Assembly: GCF_004799645.1 (NCBI RefSeq)
Contig: NZ_CP031306.1
Location: 310,001-374,000 of the forward strand
Direction of reading: 5' to 3'
DNA length: 64,000 nucleotides
Origin: Natronorubrum bangense
GTDB taxonomy: Archaea > Halobacteriota > Halobacteria > Halobacteriales > Natrialbaceae
The position numbers and the translations under genes were made by a program. This document shows positions 53,850-62,686 of the stretch, piece after piece. The notes under the pieces are model-generated. The model ran no database searches and was not told the DNA's origin. It saw nothing but the letters and a program-made list of their open reading frames with translations. Numbering within the stretch: position 1 is the first letter of the stretch; each line of letters begins with the position of its first letter.

Positions 53850-54077
53850 GAGCCGTCACGGTGTATTTTCCCCGAGATTGTGCTTCTGGCGAACTCGAGT
53901 CCGGGTAACCATATTCAGTTTCACCTTCGGACAGAGATCGGAGCATTTGCAGGGCAATCGCCATGGCGGGCAAATTCGGCATTTACCTCTTCTCTCGGCC
54001 GTCACAGGGCGTTAGACACTCGGCTAGGAACTATCAGAGGCAAAAATGTTAAGCCGTTGTATGATAAGCGGTAACAA

Positions 54078-54419
54078 ATGACTCTCATTTCGATCACCGA
54101 CGCGGTCGACGACCTCGATTCGGCTGAACTCAAGCACAAGGAGGTGCTCACTGCGGGGCCACTCACCATCGAAGTCGGCAAGTATCCCGCTGACAGTGCC
54201 GTCCCGAAGAACTCCCACAACGAAGAGGAACTGTACTACATCCTGTCGGGGTCAGGCAAGCTCCGCGTTGGCGATGACACTCACGAGATTGCGGCGGGTG
54301 ATCTCGTCTACGTCGAACCCGACCTCGAGCACGACTTTTTCCATATCACCGAGGAGATTACGATCCTGATTGTCCTCGGGCCGTCGGCTAACCCCACCTC
54401 GTACGGCATTCGTGAGTGA
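54078..54419 (+). CDS. Single-domain cupin protein
   Basis: The 113-residue product has both cupin motifs. The first contains NSHNEEELYYILSGSGKLRV (His and Glu ligands), and the second GDLVYVEPDLEHDFFHI (last His). One metal site is likely. Small cupins of this type can be isomerases, dioxygenases or sugar-binding proteins, and the function is open. It lies alone upstream of IS debris. Confidence 0.85.
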   Translation: MTLISITDAVDDLDSAELKHKEVLTAGPLTIEVGKYPADSAVPKNSHNEEELYYILSGSGKLRVGDDTHEIAAGDLVYVEPDLEHDFFHITEEITILIVLGPSANPTSYGIRE

Positions 54420-54468
54420 GACGAGTGAACTCGAGTTCGTCTATGGCACAACTTGCCCCCTCCCGCGT

Positions 54469-54530
54469 GTGAACTACCCCACCCTCCCTGCTCGCGTCTT
54501 CGACGCTCGCTGAGGAAGGGGGCTTAGCAC
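54469..54530 (-). repeat. Solo IS200/IS605-type end, reverse orientation
   Basis: On the minus strand the sequence reads GCTAAGCCCCCTTCCTCAG ... GAGCAGGGAGGGTGGGGTAG followed by TTCAC. This is the same CCTCA-to-GTAGGG hairpin layout as the element before tnpA. Its TAGTTCAC end matches the GAGTTCAC end of the copy at 8893-8962. The rest of the stretch 54420-54715 shows no gene. Confidence 0.5.
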
Positions 54531-54715
54531 CTCAATTCAGCTAAACTCCTGTCCCATACAGAACATCGAGGAGAATGTCAGTGTTACTCAATACGATTTC
54601 GATCAGGTAGGTCAAGACCTGCTGAACTCGCGTTTTCCGAGATCTACAGAAAATCTTGGGATGGAACTACTCTGGTAAATCAATCGGTACATCGATTTTG
54701 TATTCATAGAAGACG

Positions 54716-55475
54716 TTAGAAATAGTCACTCACTTTTGTACAGGGGATTCATCAAGAGCGGTATCGACCGCCGCTGTTAACTCGTCAAGTGGATGGAAAA
54801 ACCGGTTGCCGGGAGCTATTTGTAACTGTCATCAGCACTCTTCGAATTGCGCCCAAGAGTCATGTCCAGTCGCGTTGTTCGGATAATTCGATAGACGGGC
54901 GCGTGCCGCGTGGAATCCACGCGGCTCAACTTGGACAGATTTCGTGAGTTAAGTGATACAGACTACTGTGGTGTCCATTTCCCGCCGTCCTCATGGAACG
55001 TTTCTCGCTCGTCAACATCAGCTTTAGCGGCTGTACGGCGTGGTCTTTGATAGCTCAACCCAGCTTCTTTGAGCAACCGTCGACAGCTCGGGATCGAGTA
55101 TTCGACATCGTACGTTTCGCCAAGATACTGCTGGACCAGCGCCGGGGTCCACGCCGGCGCGTCGACACCAACTTCCTCGGGCGGTTCGTGGACCGCTTTT
55201 TCGAACTCTTTTTGCTCTTTTTCTGAGAGCTTCCGTTTCCTCCCAGATCGGTGAGCATCAGTCACGGCGTGCTCGAGCGACTCGTCGGTGTCGAGTCGTT
55301 TGAGCCAGCTATAGATCGTCCGTCGCTGAACGTCGTACCACTCAGCTAACTCAGTCTGCGTGACGCCGTTTTTGTACGCTATTGCCGCTAAGAGTCGTTT
55401 TGTCGGCTTCTTTCCCTCCACGTTGTCGAGGGCATCTTGCAGTTCCTCGAGGGCGATCTCGTCGAGATGATCCAT
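54716..55475 (-). pseudogene. Decayed IS630-family transposase
   Basis: From ATG 55475 an intact half of about 167 residues reads ELQDALDNVEGKKPTKRLLA, then GVTQTELAEWYDVQRRTIYS, the helix-turn-helix half of haloarchaeal IS630 transposases. It stops at 54963. Beyond the stop, in shifting frames, pieces of the catalytic half survive. WIPRGTRPSIELSEQRDW then T-stop-LLGAI lies near 54846-54930, NRFFHPLDELTAAVDTALD lies near 54748-54805, and the family end KVSDYF with its stop is at 54716. Most of the DDE domain is deleted, so the element is dead. Confidence 0.8.
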
Positions 55476-55725
55476 TGCACTCAATAACAATGTCCGAGTA
55501 AAAAGTTTTAACGGTTACTGTAGAGACACACAACTGTGTTAGCAGGAATAGGGTGGCAGGTATCCTCGAGTCCGGGCTGGACAGCGATATGGAAAGGACA
55601 CCCGCGAATCTGGCTTCAGTCCGGACTACCACGACAGTGGACTACTGGCCGGTGGTAGCAGATTCGTGTTTCGATACAGGAACGTCGCTAGCCACCTCGT
55701 CTCCCAGCTGTTGCCAATCGGGAAC

Positions 55726-56124
55726 TCACTCGCTGATGCCAACGACGGTCACGGGACAGGTACTGTTGAGAATAACCGACTGAGTGACACTCCCGAAGAC
55801 GACCTTCGCAGTCGGTGCCCGTTTTCGCCCGGCCATGACGATCGCATCTGCCTCGAGGTCGTCAGCCAGGCTGATGATTCCATCCGATGGCGGACCGCTA
55901 ATTTCCCGGTGTTGGACGGCAAACCCGTCTGCTTCGAGTTCTCGGATGGCGACCCGAACGGCTTCCGGACGCTCGACTGGCCGATCGTCTCTCGGTTCGT
56001 TCTCGTATGCGTGGGCAACGGTGATCTGGGTCGCATCACGGTCGGCCGGAAGCGACTTGAGATAGTCGAGTTCCATCTGTGCGCGATCGACGTGTTCGTC
56101 GACGGGTACAAGTATGTGGTACAC
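55726..56124 (-). CDS. Universal stress protein (UspA family)
   Basis: The 132-residue alpha/beta protein begins MYHILVPVDEHVDRAQMELD, has IISLADDLEADAIVMAGRKR, and ends FGSVTQSVILNSTCPVTVVG, which carries the Gly-Ser/Thr nucleotide-site element of the family. It is divergent from the acyl-CoA synthetase gene. UspA proteins bind ATP or AMP and respond to stress. Its link to the catabolic cluster is positional only. Confidence 0.88.
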   Translation of the reverse strand: MYHILVPVDEHVDRAQMELDYLKSLPADRDATQITVAHAYENEPRDDRPVERPEAVRVAIRELEADGFAVQHREISGPPSDGIISLADDLEADAIVMAGRKRAPTAKVVFGSVTQSVILNSTCPVTVVGISE

Positions 56125-56317
56125 GACCGCATATTGATGGTTCAGAGCATAAGTGATTTGTATTATTCCAGATGTGTGATCGAGTTATTCAGTGAGCGTG
56201 ATCGACTGGAGAGTGTCGAAACGAACGCTTTCAAATGGGATTCGAGTGCAGTGAGTCGTCAAGCCGAGTGTATCCGATAGTTTATCATGGACACCGTCAC
56301 ACAGTATCACTGAGGCC

Positions 56318-58330
56318 ATGACAGAGCCAGTTGCGGAAGCGACAGCAGTAGTGCACGAACCGTCCAGCGAGTTCATCCAATTCGCGAACGTCACCGCGTT
56401 CATGGATCGGTACGACATCGAAAATTACACCGAGCTCATCAATCGGACCACGGCCGAGGTACCGGGCGAAGACGAAAGCGGCGTAGAGTGGTTCTGGGAC
56501 CAACTGATTGACTATCTCGGACTCGAGTTTTACGAACCGTACGAAACGGTCAGAGAAACCAGCGATGGGCCGCAGTTTACGGACTGGTATCCCGGCGGCG
56601 AACTCAACATCGCCCACAACGTCGTGGATCGCCATGCCACCCTCGAGAACGAGCGGCGAAACAAAGTGGCGACGATCTGGGAGGGCGAAGACGGCGAGGT
56701 CCGGGAGATAACCTACCACGAACTCGACCGGCAGTCGAATCAGGTCGCGAACGCCCTCGAGGACTGCGGCATTGAGACGGGCGATACGGTCGGACTTTAC
56801 ATGCCAATGGTGCCCGAAGTCGTCTCGATCCTCTACGGCTGTTTCAAAGTCGGCGCGATCGCGGTCCCGATCTTCTCCGGCTTCGGTGTCGAAGCGACCG
56901 CAACGAGAATCGCCGATTCCGAGTGCAGCGTACTCTTCACCGGCGACGGGTTCCTCCGTCGCGACAACGCCATTTCCCTGAAAGGGGCCGCCGACGAAGC
57001 CATCGAGCAAGCGGGCCACGTCGAACGGACGATCGTCTTCGACCGGCTTGGCTCAAGCGACTCCGAGACCGATCGAACCGTCCCCTGGGTCGACGAGCGA
57101 GACGAGTGGTGGGCCAACGCCGTCGAATCCCAAGACGACGACTACGAGACGAAATCGCTCGACTCGAGTCAGGAGTCGATGCTCCTCTATTCGTCGGGAA
57201 CGACGGGGAAACCGAAGGGAATCGTCCACACCCACGCGGGGGCGCTCACACAGGCGGCGAAGGAACTCCATTTCGGCTTCGATCTGAAGCCCGCTGATCG
57301 CTTCTTTTGGGTATCCGATATCGGCTGGATGATGGGGCCGTGGACGATGATCGGCGTTCACACGTTCGGCGGAACGATGTTCATGTATGAGGGCGCACCA
57401 GACCACCCCAAGCCGGATCGGTTCTGGGAGATGATCGACCGACACGAACTTACTCAGTTCGGCATCTCGCCGACCGCAATCCGCGCGCTGCGAAAGCACG
57501 GGAACGAGTGGCTCAAGGGCCACGACCTCTCCTCGCTTCGGCTGCTCGGCTCGACGGGCGAGCCGTGGGACGAGGAGTCGTGGCACTGGTTCTACGAGCA
57601 CGTCGGCGGCGGTGAGGCACCGATTATCAACATCTCCGGCGGGACCGAGATCATGGGCTGCTTTCTGATGCCCATGCCGACACAGCCGCTGAAACCCTGT
57701 ACACTCGGCGGCCCCGGCCTCGGGATGGACATCGACATTGTCGACGACACCGGCGCGTCGATCGCGGACGATCACGAACGCGGCTACCTCGTCGCGAGAG
57801 ATTCCTGTCCATCGATGACGAAATCGCTCTGGTCGGGCGACGACCGCTATCTCACGGAGTACTGGTCGAACTTCGAGGACCTGTGGGATCACGGCGACTG
57901 GGCCCAAAAGGACGACGACGGCTGCTGGTTCCTGCACGGCCGTGCCGACGACGCGCTCAACATCGCCGGTCGAAAGGTCGGTCCGGCCGAAATCGAAGAC
58001 GCACTCATCGACCATTCGGCTGTGAATCAGGCTGCTGCCGTTGGCGTCCCCGACGACACTACTGGAACGGCCGTCGTGTCCTACGTCGTTCTCGAGCCCG
58101 GGACGACGCCATCCGATGAGCTTCGCGCGGAACTCCGCAAACGTGTCGGCGTCGAACACGGGAAACCGTTCCGCCCACGAGAAGTCCTGTTCGTGGACGA
58201 ACTGCCGAAGACACAGTCCGGGAAGATCATCCGCAGAGTTATTTCTAGCATCTATCAGGGAGACGAACCTGGCGATCTGAGTAGTCTCGAAAAACCCGAG
58301 GCGTTGGAGTCGATCAAAACGCCTCGATAG
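56318..58330 (+). CDS. Acyl-CoA synthetase, AMP-forming (acetyl/propionyl-CoA synthetase type)
   Basis: The 670-residue product has the ANL-family motifs: LLYSSGTTGKPKGIVHTHAG (P-loop, about 288-307), SGGTEIMGCFLMP, WAQKDDDGCWFLHGRADDAL then NIAGRKVGPAEIE (hinge and A8), and the catalytic Lys in KTQSGKIIRRVI near residue 630. The N-terminal extension (VEWFWDQLIDYLGLEFYEPY) is of the ACS/propionyl-CoA or acetoacetyl-CoA synthetase group. It activates a short carboxylic acid to its CoA ester. It heads a cluster with an aldehyde dehydrogenase and an SDR, which could supply that acid. Confidence 0.92.
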   Translation: MTEPVAEATAVVHEPSSEFIQFANVTAFMDRYDIENYTELINRTTAEVPGEDESGVEWFWDQLIDYLGLEFYEPYETVRETSDGPQFTDWYPGGELNIAHNVVDRHATLENERRNKVATIWEGEDGEVREITYHELDRQSNQVANALEDCGIETGDTVGLYMPMVPEVVSILYGCFKVGAIAVPIFSGFGVEATATRIADSECSVLFTGDGFLRRDNAISLKGAADEAIEQAGHVERTIVFDRLGSSDSETDRTVPWVDERDEWWANAVESQDDDYETKSLDSSQESMLLYSSGTTGKPKGIVHTHAGALTQAAKELHFGFDLKPADRFFWVSDIGWMMGPWTMIGVHTFGGTMFMYEGAPDHPKPDRFWEMIDRHELTQFGISPTAIRALRKHGNEWLKGHDLSSLRLLGSTGEPWDEESWHWFYEHVGGGEAPIINISGGTEIMGCFLMPMPTQPLKPCTLGGPGLGMDIDIVDDTGASIADDHERGYLVARDSCPSMTKSLWSGDDRYLTEYWSNFEDLWDHGDWAQKDDDGCWFLHGRADDALNIAGRKVGPAEIEDALIDHSAVNQAAAVGVPDDTTGTAVVSYVVLEPGTTPSDELRAELRKRVGVEHGKPFRPREVLFVDELPKTQSGKIIRRVISSIYQGDEPGDLSSLEKPEALESIKTPR

Positions 58331-58525
58331 CGTCGCTGGTCAGTTTTTCCGTACTCGGTCCGAGACCATCACACCTGAAACGGATTCCACACCGACGCAG
58401 CGCCGTCGTGCGATCGATGCACTGATTTTCAGCGGTGACTATCGTTCTGTTTCGTTGACTAGTGAAAAGCAGACACGGATGTGATTCGGCGGCTGAGCGG
58501 TGTGCTATGGGTGTGGTGGGTTGTA

Positions 58526-58933
58526 CTAACTCCGTTCGGCGTGGGGCGTAATACCGGCGCTTTCCATCCGTTCGTGGAAGCGTTCCCGGCGGGCCGTTCG
58601 TTCCTGTTCGGACATCCGGTCCGGCGTCCAGATTTTTCCTTCCGTCGACTGATGAACGTCGACGCTCTCGACAGCCGGCAGCTGCCCGACTCGCTCGACG
58701 ATTTCGTCGCTCATAGCGATGAAGTACGTACAGCGCTGGGACGTGAGCAAGAGCGTCACGTCAACATGGCCGCGTTCGTCGATCTCGATTTCCTCGATGA
58801 GGCCGAAGTCGACGAGATTGATCGGATGCTCGCTCGCACAGCTACAGGGATCTAGCACGTTCGACAGCGCCGAGCGGACCGCGGCTTTTCGTTCGTCTTC
58901 AAACGACTGCTCGGGAGTGATATGACTTGCCAT
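58526..58933 (-). CDS. Metal-sulfur cluster assembly factor (DUF59/MIP18, PaaD-like)
   Basis: The 135-residue product starts at ATG 58933; an upstream in-frame start overlaps the amidohydrolase gene. The DUF59 core reads RSALSNVLDPCSCASEHPIN, LVDFGLIEEIEIDERGHVDV and TLLLTSQRCTYFIAM, with Cys residues replacing the usual single conserved Cys region (Cys-Ser-Cys at the start and RC before the helix). These proteins help insert Fe-S or metal centres into target enzymes. It begins 2 bases after the amidohydrolase stop on the same strand, so it is cotranscribed with it and may mature that enzyme or a partner oxygenase. Confidence 0.85.
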   Translation of the reverse strand: MASHITPEQSFEDERKAAVRSALSNVLDPCSCASEHPINLVDFGLIEEIEIDERGHVDVTLLLTSQRCTYFIAMSDEIVERVGQLPAVESVDVHQSTEGKIWTPDRMSEQERTARRERFHERMESAGITPHAERS

Positions 58934-58935
58934 CG

Positions 58936-60009
58936 TTACACCGTCGTTTCGTACGTCGACCACGGTTCGGGGAACGAGTCCGTCAGTCCCTGCTCTTCGC
59001 GCAGCTGTTCCCATCGGTCGCCTTCGATGTTCGATCGGATCTCGTCGGGATCCTTGTCGAGCATGCGCAGTGCGTTCCCTCCGAGAATGTTTCGCTTGTC
59101 CTCTTCTGTCACTTCGGGGTAGTCGTATTCAGCCTGGAGATCTTCGGGCATCTCGAAGTTCCAGATTCCCTCGATCGGCGGCTGGGGATGGAGGGCCGTT
59201 GCGCCGCTGGAAAAGAGCAGGCGATCGGAGCCGACCCAGTAGAGGAACTCGCCGAGGATCTTCGCGAACTTCCGCGGTCGCGTGTTCACCAGACAGGCGG
59301 TGTTCTCTAAGTTGCCGTAGATGTTGTCGTGACTCGCCATCGCGAACGCGGTTTCTTCGAGGAACGAGAACCCAGCGTGGATAATCTCGAAGTTGATGTC
59401 CGGGAAAGACAGCGCAGCGTCTTCGACGTCGTCCGTTCGGAAGTATCGGACCGGCGCCGTTGCAAACGGGATGAACTTGTGCATGGCGACGGTGTCGACG
59501 TCCGAGTCGGCTGCGGCCTCGAGGATCGGCCAGACCGCGTCCTCGGTTAGCTGCAGCGAGAGATCCTGGCCGTTCTGGTACCGAGATGGGTAGAGCTTGA
59601 TCCCTTCGACGACATCCCGTTTGGCGTACTCCTCGACCTGATCGACTGCGTCGTCCTCGAGCGGGTTGATGTCGACGTACATCGAGGTACGATCCGGGTT
59701 CTGCTCACAGAACTCGAATCCTTTCTCGCGGGAGACGTACCCGTCGTGGAAGTAGTCGTCCAAGGGGAGCGAATGGTAGACGCTGTAATCGATCTGACTC
59801 TCGAGAAACAGCAGCCGTGCGAGTTCTTCCGGCTGGTGGTTGCGGTAGAACACGTCTTCCGAGGGCACGTACTCGTCAGGGAGGAGTTTCTCACCGAGTT
59901 CGTACGTTTCGTCGTCCCATCGCTGCGCGTGCGGGTGTTTGTGATTCTCCGGCGTGTGGTTGAAGCAGTGGGAGACGGAGTCCACTACAAGGTCGACATT
60001 CGCTAACAT
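58936..60009 (-). CDS. Amidohydrolase-2 family protein with altered metal motifs
   Basis: The 357-residue TIM-barrel product resembles the ACMSD/amidohydrolase-2 group: GIKLYPSRYQNGQDLSLQLT, TVAMHKFIPFATAPVRYF, FEIIHAGFSFLEETAF, and LGEFLYWVGSDRLLFSSGAT. Two canonical features differ. The N-terminal His-x-His after Asp is DSVSHCFNH, with only the second His kept. The late LLFGSD metal/catalytic Asp is replaced by LLFSSG. The enzyme may use another metal set or have lost hydrolase activity. It is followed directly by a DUF59 assembly factor and is divergent from the aldehyde dehydrogenase gene. Confidence 0.82.
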   Translation of the reverse strand: MLANVDLVVDSVSHCFNHTPENHKHPHAQRWDDETYELGEKLLPDEYVPSEDVFYRNHQPEELARLLFLESQIDYSVYHSLPLDDYFHDGYVSREKGFEFCEQNPDRTSMYVDINPLEDDAVDQVEEYAKRDVVEGIKLYPSRYQNGQDLSLQLTEDAVWPILEAAADSDVDTVAMHKFIPFATAPVRYFRTDDVEDAALSFPDINFEIIHAGFSFLEETAFAMASHDNIYGNLENTACLVNTRPRKFAKILGEFLYWVGSDRLLFSSGATALHPQPPIEGIWNFEMPEDLQAEYDYPEVTEEDKRNILGGNALRMLDKDPDEIRSNIEGDRWEQLREEQGLTDSFPEPWSTYETTV

Positions 60010-60121
60010 ACGGTATGTTTGTTCCGGGGTATCATTAATAACTGTTTGGGTTTGATCCGATCAGGAGACGACACACTGCTCACAGATCAATCAGGCAGAA
60101 CAATTAACAGCTACTGCTCGA

Positions 60122-61594
60122 ATGATAGTATCGATGCCGACATCCAGCGAGAAGCCTCTCGATGAGCCGTACGGCTTGTTTATCGACGGGGACGAACGAG
60201 TTGCATCGAACGACCAGACGCTCGAGATCATCGATCCAGCGACGGACGAACCGATCACGACAGTCCCTGCCGCGACGAGCGATGACGTCGCGACGGCCGT
60301 CGAAACGGCACGGCGAGCCAGCGACGAGTGGCAAGACACGCGACCAAAGGAACGGAGCCGACTCCTGTGCCGTCTCGCAGCGGCGATCCGGGAGGACGAA
60401 GAACGACTCGCCCGCATCGAAACGCTCGAGAACGGGAAACCGCTCTCGGCGGCGCGAACGCAGGTGCAACGGGCTGCCAGACACTTCGAGTACTACGGCG
60501 GCCTCGCCGACAAGATTCAAGGCGAGAGCATTCCCCTCGACGGCGACCACGTCGATTACACGATCCGGGAACCGCTCGGCGTCTCGGCGCACATCGTCCC
60601 GTGGAACGTTCCAATCTATCTCTTCGCGCGCAGCGTCGCGCCCGCGCTCGCGGGCGGAAACACCGCGGTCGTCAAGCCAGCAGAGGAGACGCCCCTCGGT
60701 GCACTCGAAATCGCACGACTTGCCGACTCGGTCGGGCTCCCCGAGGGTGTGTTGAACATCGTTCCCGGCGACGGCCTCGAGGCGGGTGACACGCTCGTCG
60801 GGAGTCCGGAAGTTGACGTTGTAACGTTCACCGGCTCGGAAGCGACCGGCGTCGAGGTGGCGAAGCGAACAGTCGAACACGTCGCAGATATCCATCTCGA
60901 ACTCGGCGGAAAGAGTCCGAACGTCGTCTTTCCCGACGCGAGCATCGACCACGCTGTCGACGAGACAATAACGGGGATCTTCTCGAACGCCGGCCAGGTC
61001 TGTTCGGCAGGATCGCGGTTGCTGGTCCACGAGACGATCCACGACGAGTTCGTCGATGAACTCAAACGTCGAACCGAGGCGCTGACCGTCGGTCCAGGCG
61101 TCGACGACCCCGACGTCGGTCCGCTCGTCTCCGAACAACAGCTTCAGACCGTGACCGAGTATCTCGAGGTCGGACGAGCTGAGGTTGGTGAGCCGGTCGT
61201 CGGTGGCGAGACTCTCGATGGGGCGGGCTATTTCGTCGAACCGACCGTGTTCGACGGCGTTGAAAATGACATGCGGATCGCTCGAGAGGAGATCTTCGGA
61301 CCAGTGCTGACCGTCATCGAGTTCGCGGACGAACAGGAGGCGATCGAACTAGCTAACGAGTCACCGTACGGACTCGTGGCGGGCGTGTTCACCGAAAACG
61401 TCGGCCGCGCCCACCGGTTTGCGCGTGACGTCGATGCGGGACAGATCTACGTCAACGAGTGGTTCGCCGGCGGCAACGAAACACCGTTCGGGGGCTTCAA
61501 ACGGAGTGGGATCGGCCGCGAAAACGGTGTTCAGGCGATCGACAACTACACGCAACTCAAAAACGTCTGTCTCAATATCGCATCGCGGGACTGA
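60122..61594 (+). CDS. NAD(P)-dependent aldehyde dehydrogenase
   Basis: The 490-residue product has the family motifs. GNTAVVKPAEETPLGALEIA is the cofactor-binding Lys region, FTGSEATGVEVAKRTV the Rossmann loop, and LELGGKSPNVVFPD carries the catalytic Glu. GQVCSAGSRLLVHET carries the nucleophile Cys, and EEIFGPVLTVIEF completes the set. It oxidises an aldehyde to the acid, which the cluster's acyl-CoA synthetase could then activate. The start at ATG 60122 could also be 60134 (MPTSSEKPLDEP). It is followed by an SDR gene 130 bases downstream on the same strand. Confidence 0.94.
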   Translation: MIVSMPTSSEKPLDEPYGLFIDGDERVASNDQTLEIIDPATDEPITTVPAATSDDVATAVETARRASDEWQDTRPKERSRLLCRLAAAIREDEERLARIETLENGKPLSAARTQVQRAARHFEYYGGLADKIQGESIPLDGDHVDYTIREPLGVSAHIVPWNVPIYLFARSVAPALAGGNTAVVKPAEETPLGALEIARLADSVGLPEGVLNIVPGDGLEAGDTLVGSPEVDVVTFTGSEATGVEVAKRTVEHVADIHLELGGKSPNVVFPDASIDHAVDETITGIFSNAGQVCSAGSRLLVHETIHDEFVDELKRRTEALTVGPGVDDPDVGPLVSEQQLQTVTEYLEVGRAEVGEPVVGGETLDGAGYFVEPTVFDGVENDMRIAREEIFGPVLTVIEFADEQEAIELANESPYGLVAGVFTENVGRAHRFARDVDAGQIYVNEWFAGGNETPFGGFKRSGIGRENGVQAIDNYTQLKNVCLNIASRD

Positions 61595-61724
61595 GAGGAA
61601 CTCTCCCTCGCGAACAGGGTCATCGCCACGCCGATGCGGCGTTCGGACGGCGACCGAAACACGAACTTATTATTGCATGCGGACCATCCGCACACATGAC
61701 GGCCTATCCAAGGCGCTTAGAACT

Positions 61725-62480
61725 ATGACTGGAAGACTGGAACATACAACGGCACTGGTAACCGGCGCATCGTCGGGGAACGGACGTGCAATCGCTCGCC
61801 GATTCGCCGAAGAGGGAGCAAACGTCACCATCGCGGACGTCCGCGAGGACCCGCGACTCGGCGGCGAACCGACACACGAACTGATCACGGCGAACGGTGG
61901 GAACGCACAGTACGTCGAAACGGACGTCACGTCCATCGACGACATCCGAAATGCGATCGACCGGACCGTCGAGGCGTACGGCTCGCTGGACGTGATGGTC
62001 AACAACGCCGGCGTCGAACGACAGCTCCCGATCGTCGAGGCGACCGAAGAGGACTTCGAATGGCTGATGGACATCAACCTCAAGGGAGTCTATTTCGGCT
62101 GTCAGGCCGCGATCAAGGAAATGCAAACACAGGCTGATGGCGGCTCGATCGTGAATATGTCCTCGATTGCGGGTCTGCGCGGCCTCGAGAACTCCTCGCT
62201 GTACTGTACGTCGAAAGGCGGCGTGACGAACCTGACTCGAGAGCTCGCGATCGAACAGGGACCACACGATATCCGCGTCAACGCGTTAAATCCGGGGCTT
62301 ATCGAGACGGCGATGACGACGAAAGACGGCGACACTGCCGGGGGACTTGTCGAGAACACGCCGCTCGGTCGGCCGGGGCAACCTGAAGAGGTCGCAGACG
62401 CCGCACTGTTTCTGGCGAGCGAGGAAGCATCGTTCGTGACCGGACAGAACATCGTCGTCGACGGCGGGTTCACTGCCTGA
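61725..62480 (+). CDS. Short-chain dehydrogenase/reductase (SDR), glucose/3-oxoacyl-type
   Basis: The 251-residue product starts at ATG 61725; the frame is open upstream, but the Rossmann strand begins at once. TGASSGNGRAIARRFAEEG is the nucleotide loop, with Asn in place of the usual Ile/Met. DVMVNNAGVERQ, the catalytic Ser in NMSSIAGL, and Tyr-x3-Lys in SLYCTSKGG are all present. VNALNPGLIETAM and the C-terminal TGQNIVVDGGFTA are typical. It oxidises an alcohol or reduces a ketone. In this cluster it probably makes the aldehyde or ketone used next. Confidence 0.92.
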   Translation: MTGRLEHTTALVTGASSGNGRAIARRFAEEGANVTIADVREDPRLGGEPTHELITANGGNAQYVETDVTSIDDIRNAIDRTVEAYGSLDVMVNNAGVERQLPIVEATEEDFEWLMDINLKGVYFGCQAAIKEMQTQADGGSIVNMSSIAGLRGLENSSLYCTSKGGVTNLTRELAIEQGPHDIRVNALNPGLIETAMTTKDGDTAGGLVENTPLGRPGQPEEVADAALFLASEEASFVTGQNIVVDGGFTA

Positions 62481-62532
62481 TCGGCGGCCACGATCCCCGT
62501 TCGAACGGAGTGCAGTTTTAACTTTTGCAGGC

Positions 62533-62599
62533 TAAGTCCCCGTCCTCAAGGAGCAACGCAGCGAACACTGTGAGCGAGTAGCGCAGTAGGGCGGGGATA
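62533..62599 (+). repeat. Left-end hairpin of the IS200/IS605 element
   Basis: TCCCCGTCCTCAAGGAGC at the start and GTAGGGCGGGGATA at the end form an outer stem (CCCCGTCCT against AGGGCGGGG with one mismatch), about 90 bases before tnpA. It is the reference for the three solo copies at 8893, 50014 and 54469. Confidence 0.7.
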
Positions 62600-62686
62600 C
62601 AGCCGTACGCTATTCCGATACAACCACAGAAACGCAACACAGCATAATACTTTTAGTTTTGGTTACCCAATATAGGAACGAACCCA

